Source of the DNA: Ruminococcaceae bacterium UBA1213
GTDB lineage: Bacteria > Bacillota > Clostridia > Oscillospirales > Acutalibacteraceae
Length of the DNA stretch: 6,184 nucleotides
Assembly: GCA_002309275.1 (NCBI GenBank)
Contig: DBXL01000066.1
Location: 1-6,184, forward strand
Direction of reading: 5' to 3'
Below the pieces are notes generated by a model. That model ran no database searches and was not told the origin of the DNA. It saw only the letters and a program-made list of their open reading frames with translations. The translations under genes and the position numbers were made by a program. Within the stretch, counting starts at the first letter, position 1; each line of letters opens with the position of its first letter. Below are positions 5,750-6,184 of the stretch, one piece after another.

Positions 5750-6184
5750 TTACGTCAGATTTTCATAAACAATGTGTACATTGCTCAGATGCGGAACGGC
5801 TCTCATTATATCGTTATTTTCTTTAAGAGAACTGTCAATATGGAAATATACATCATTGCTTGTGCTGATTCCGTTAAAGACATTCTCTGCAATACTGCGG
5901 ACACCCTTTCCTATGAATATATGCTCCAGTTTATTCTGATTTGTCACTACGGGACCTGTTACATCAAGTGAATTGGCAGTTCCCTTTATGCCGATTTTCA
6001 GTTTGAGGAAGCTTCCTCTGTACAGTCCGGAAAGCGGTACTCTTCCGTCTGCAACTCTTATTTCAAGCGTGTTTATTACCACGTTTTCAAATACTTCTTC
6101 GGCAGTCGTTCCAAATTTCAGCGTGTTCGGTATCTCAACATAGCTCAGTGAATGACAGTTGGCAAATGACCAGTCATTTAAAAG
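5750..6184 (-). CDS. BspA-like leucine-rich-repeat protein, C-terminal fragment
   Basis: The frame is open from the right edge of the window to TAA 5752-5750, giving 144 residues. An apparent GTG start at 6082 is internal, because repeat-like sequence continues upstream of it in the same frame. Near the edge is FANCHSLSYVEIPNTL and at about 85-105 KLEHIFIGKGVRSIAENVF. Both fit the LRR_5/BspA pattern (Phe-x-x-Cys-x-x-Leu-x-x-Val-x-Ile-Pro). The segment between them (about 44-84) departs from the repeat rhythm. The C-terminus, IVYENLT, has no membrane span, sorting signal or dockerin, so the protein is not anchored by this end. Family members are usually secreted proteins of gut and oral bacteria involved in binding, but the N-terminus that would show export is missing here. 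It precedes the large surface-protein gene by 19 bases in the same operon, which suggests a shared surface role. Confidence 0.82.
   Translation of the reverse strand, partial: LLNDWSFANCHSLSYVEIPNTLKFGTTAEEVFENVVINTLEIRVADGRVPLSGLYRGSFLKLKIGIKGTANSLDVTGPVVTNQNKLEHIFIGKGVRSIAENVFNGISTSNDVYFHIDSSLKENNDIMRAVPHLSNVHIVYENLT

Noticed and set aside
5750..6082. LRR fragment as a complete 110-residue gene starting at GTG 6082
   Set aside because: The same frame stays open to the window edge and carries another LRR-like unit, so the GTG codes for an internal Val.

Overview
The window looks like a chromosomal piece of a low-to-moderate G+C Gram-positive anaerobe, most plausibly a gut or rumen clostridium of the Ruminococcus type. 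This rests on the strong AGGAGG-type ribosome binding sites, a GlnRS gene, a BspA-like leucine-rich-repeat protein and a sortase-type surface protein with many isopeptide-type domains. The genus is an inference from gene content; no marker gene settles it. Almost all of the sequence is coding, and no RNA gene, mobile element, CRISPR array or promoter was recognised.

Left part, + strand (2..2305): three tightly packed co-directional genes that are probably one transcription unit. They are the 3' end of a NADAR/YbiA-family gene, a 156-residue protein of unknown function whose ATG directly follows the NADAR stop codon, and a full-length glutaminyl-tRNA synthetase gene (glnS). A strong stem-loop with T-tract ends the unit at about 2312..2353.

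Right part, - strand (6184..2353): two genes 19 bases apart that converge on the first unit. Upstream, and cut by the window edge, is the C-terminal part of a BspA-like leucine-rich-repeat protein. Downstream is a 1125-residue secreted protein built as a signal peptide, seven tandem DUF7601/Cna-B-like domains, one SpaA-like domain, an atypical LPRAG sorting signal, a membrane segment and a basic tail. The two genes share an operon arrangement and probably both act at the cell surface. The terminator between the two units has T-tracts on both strands and can serve both.

The most interesting object is the large surface protein. Every one of its eight domains carries a Lys...Glu...Asn/Asp pattern at the positions expected for spontaneous intramolecular isopeptide bonds. 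The first domain has Asp where the others have Asn, and the cell-wall sorting motif is LPRAG rather than LPxTG. Its central domains also keep near-identical DNA segments that could support recombination. No sortase gene or pilin-polymerisation motif was seen here, so a wall-anchored stalk or adhesin is a better reading than a pilus backbone.
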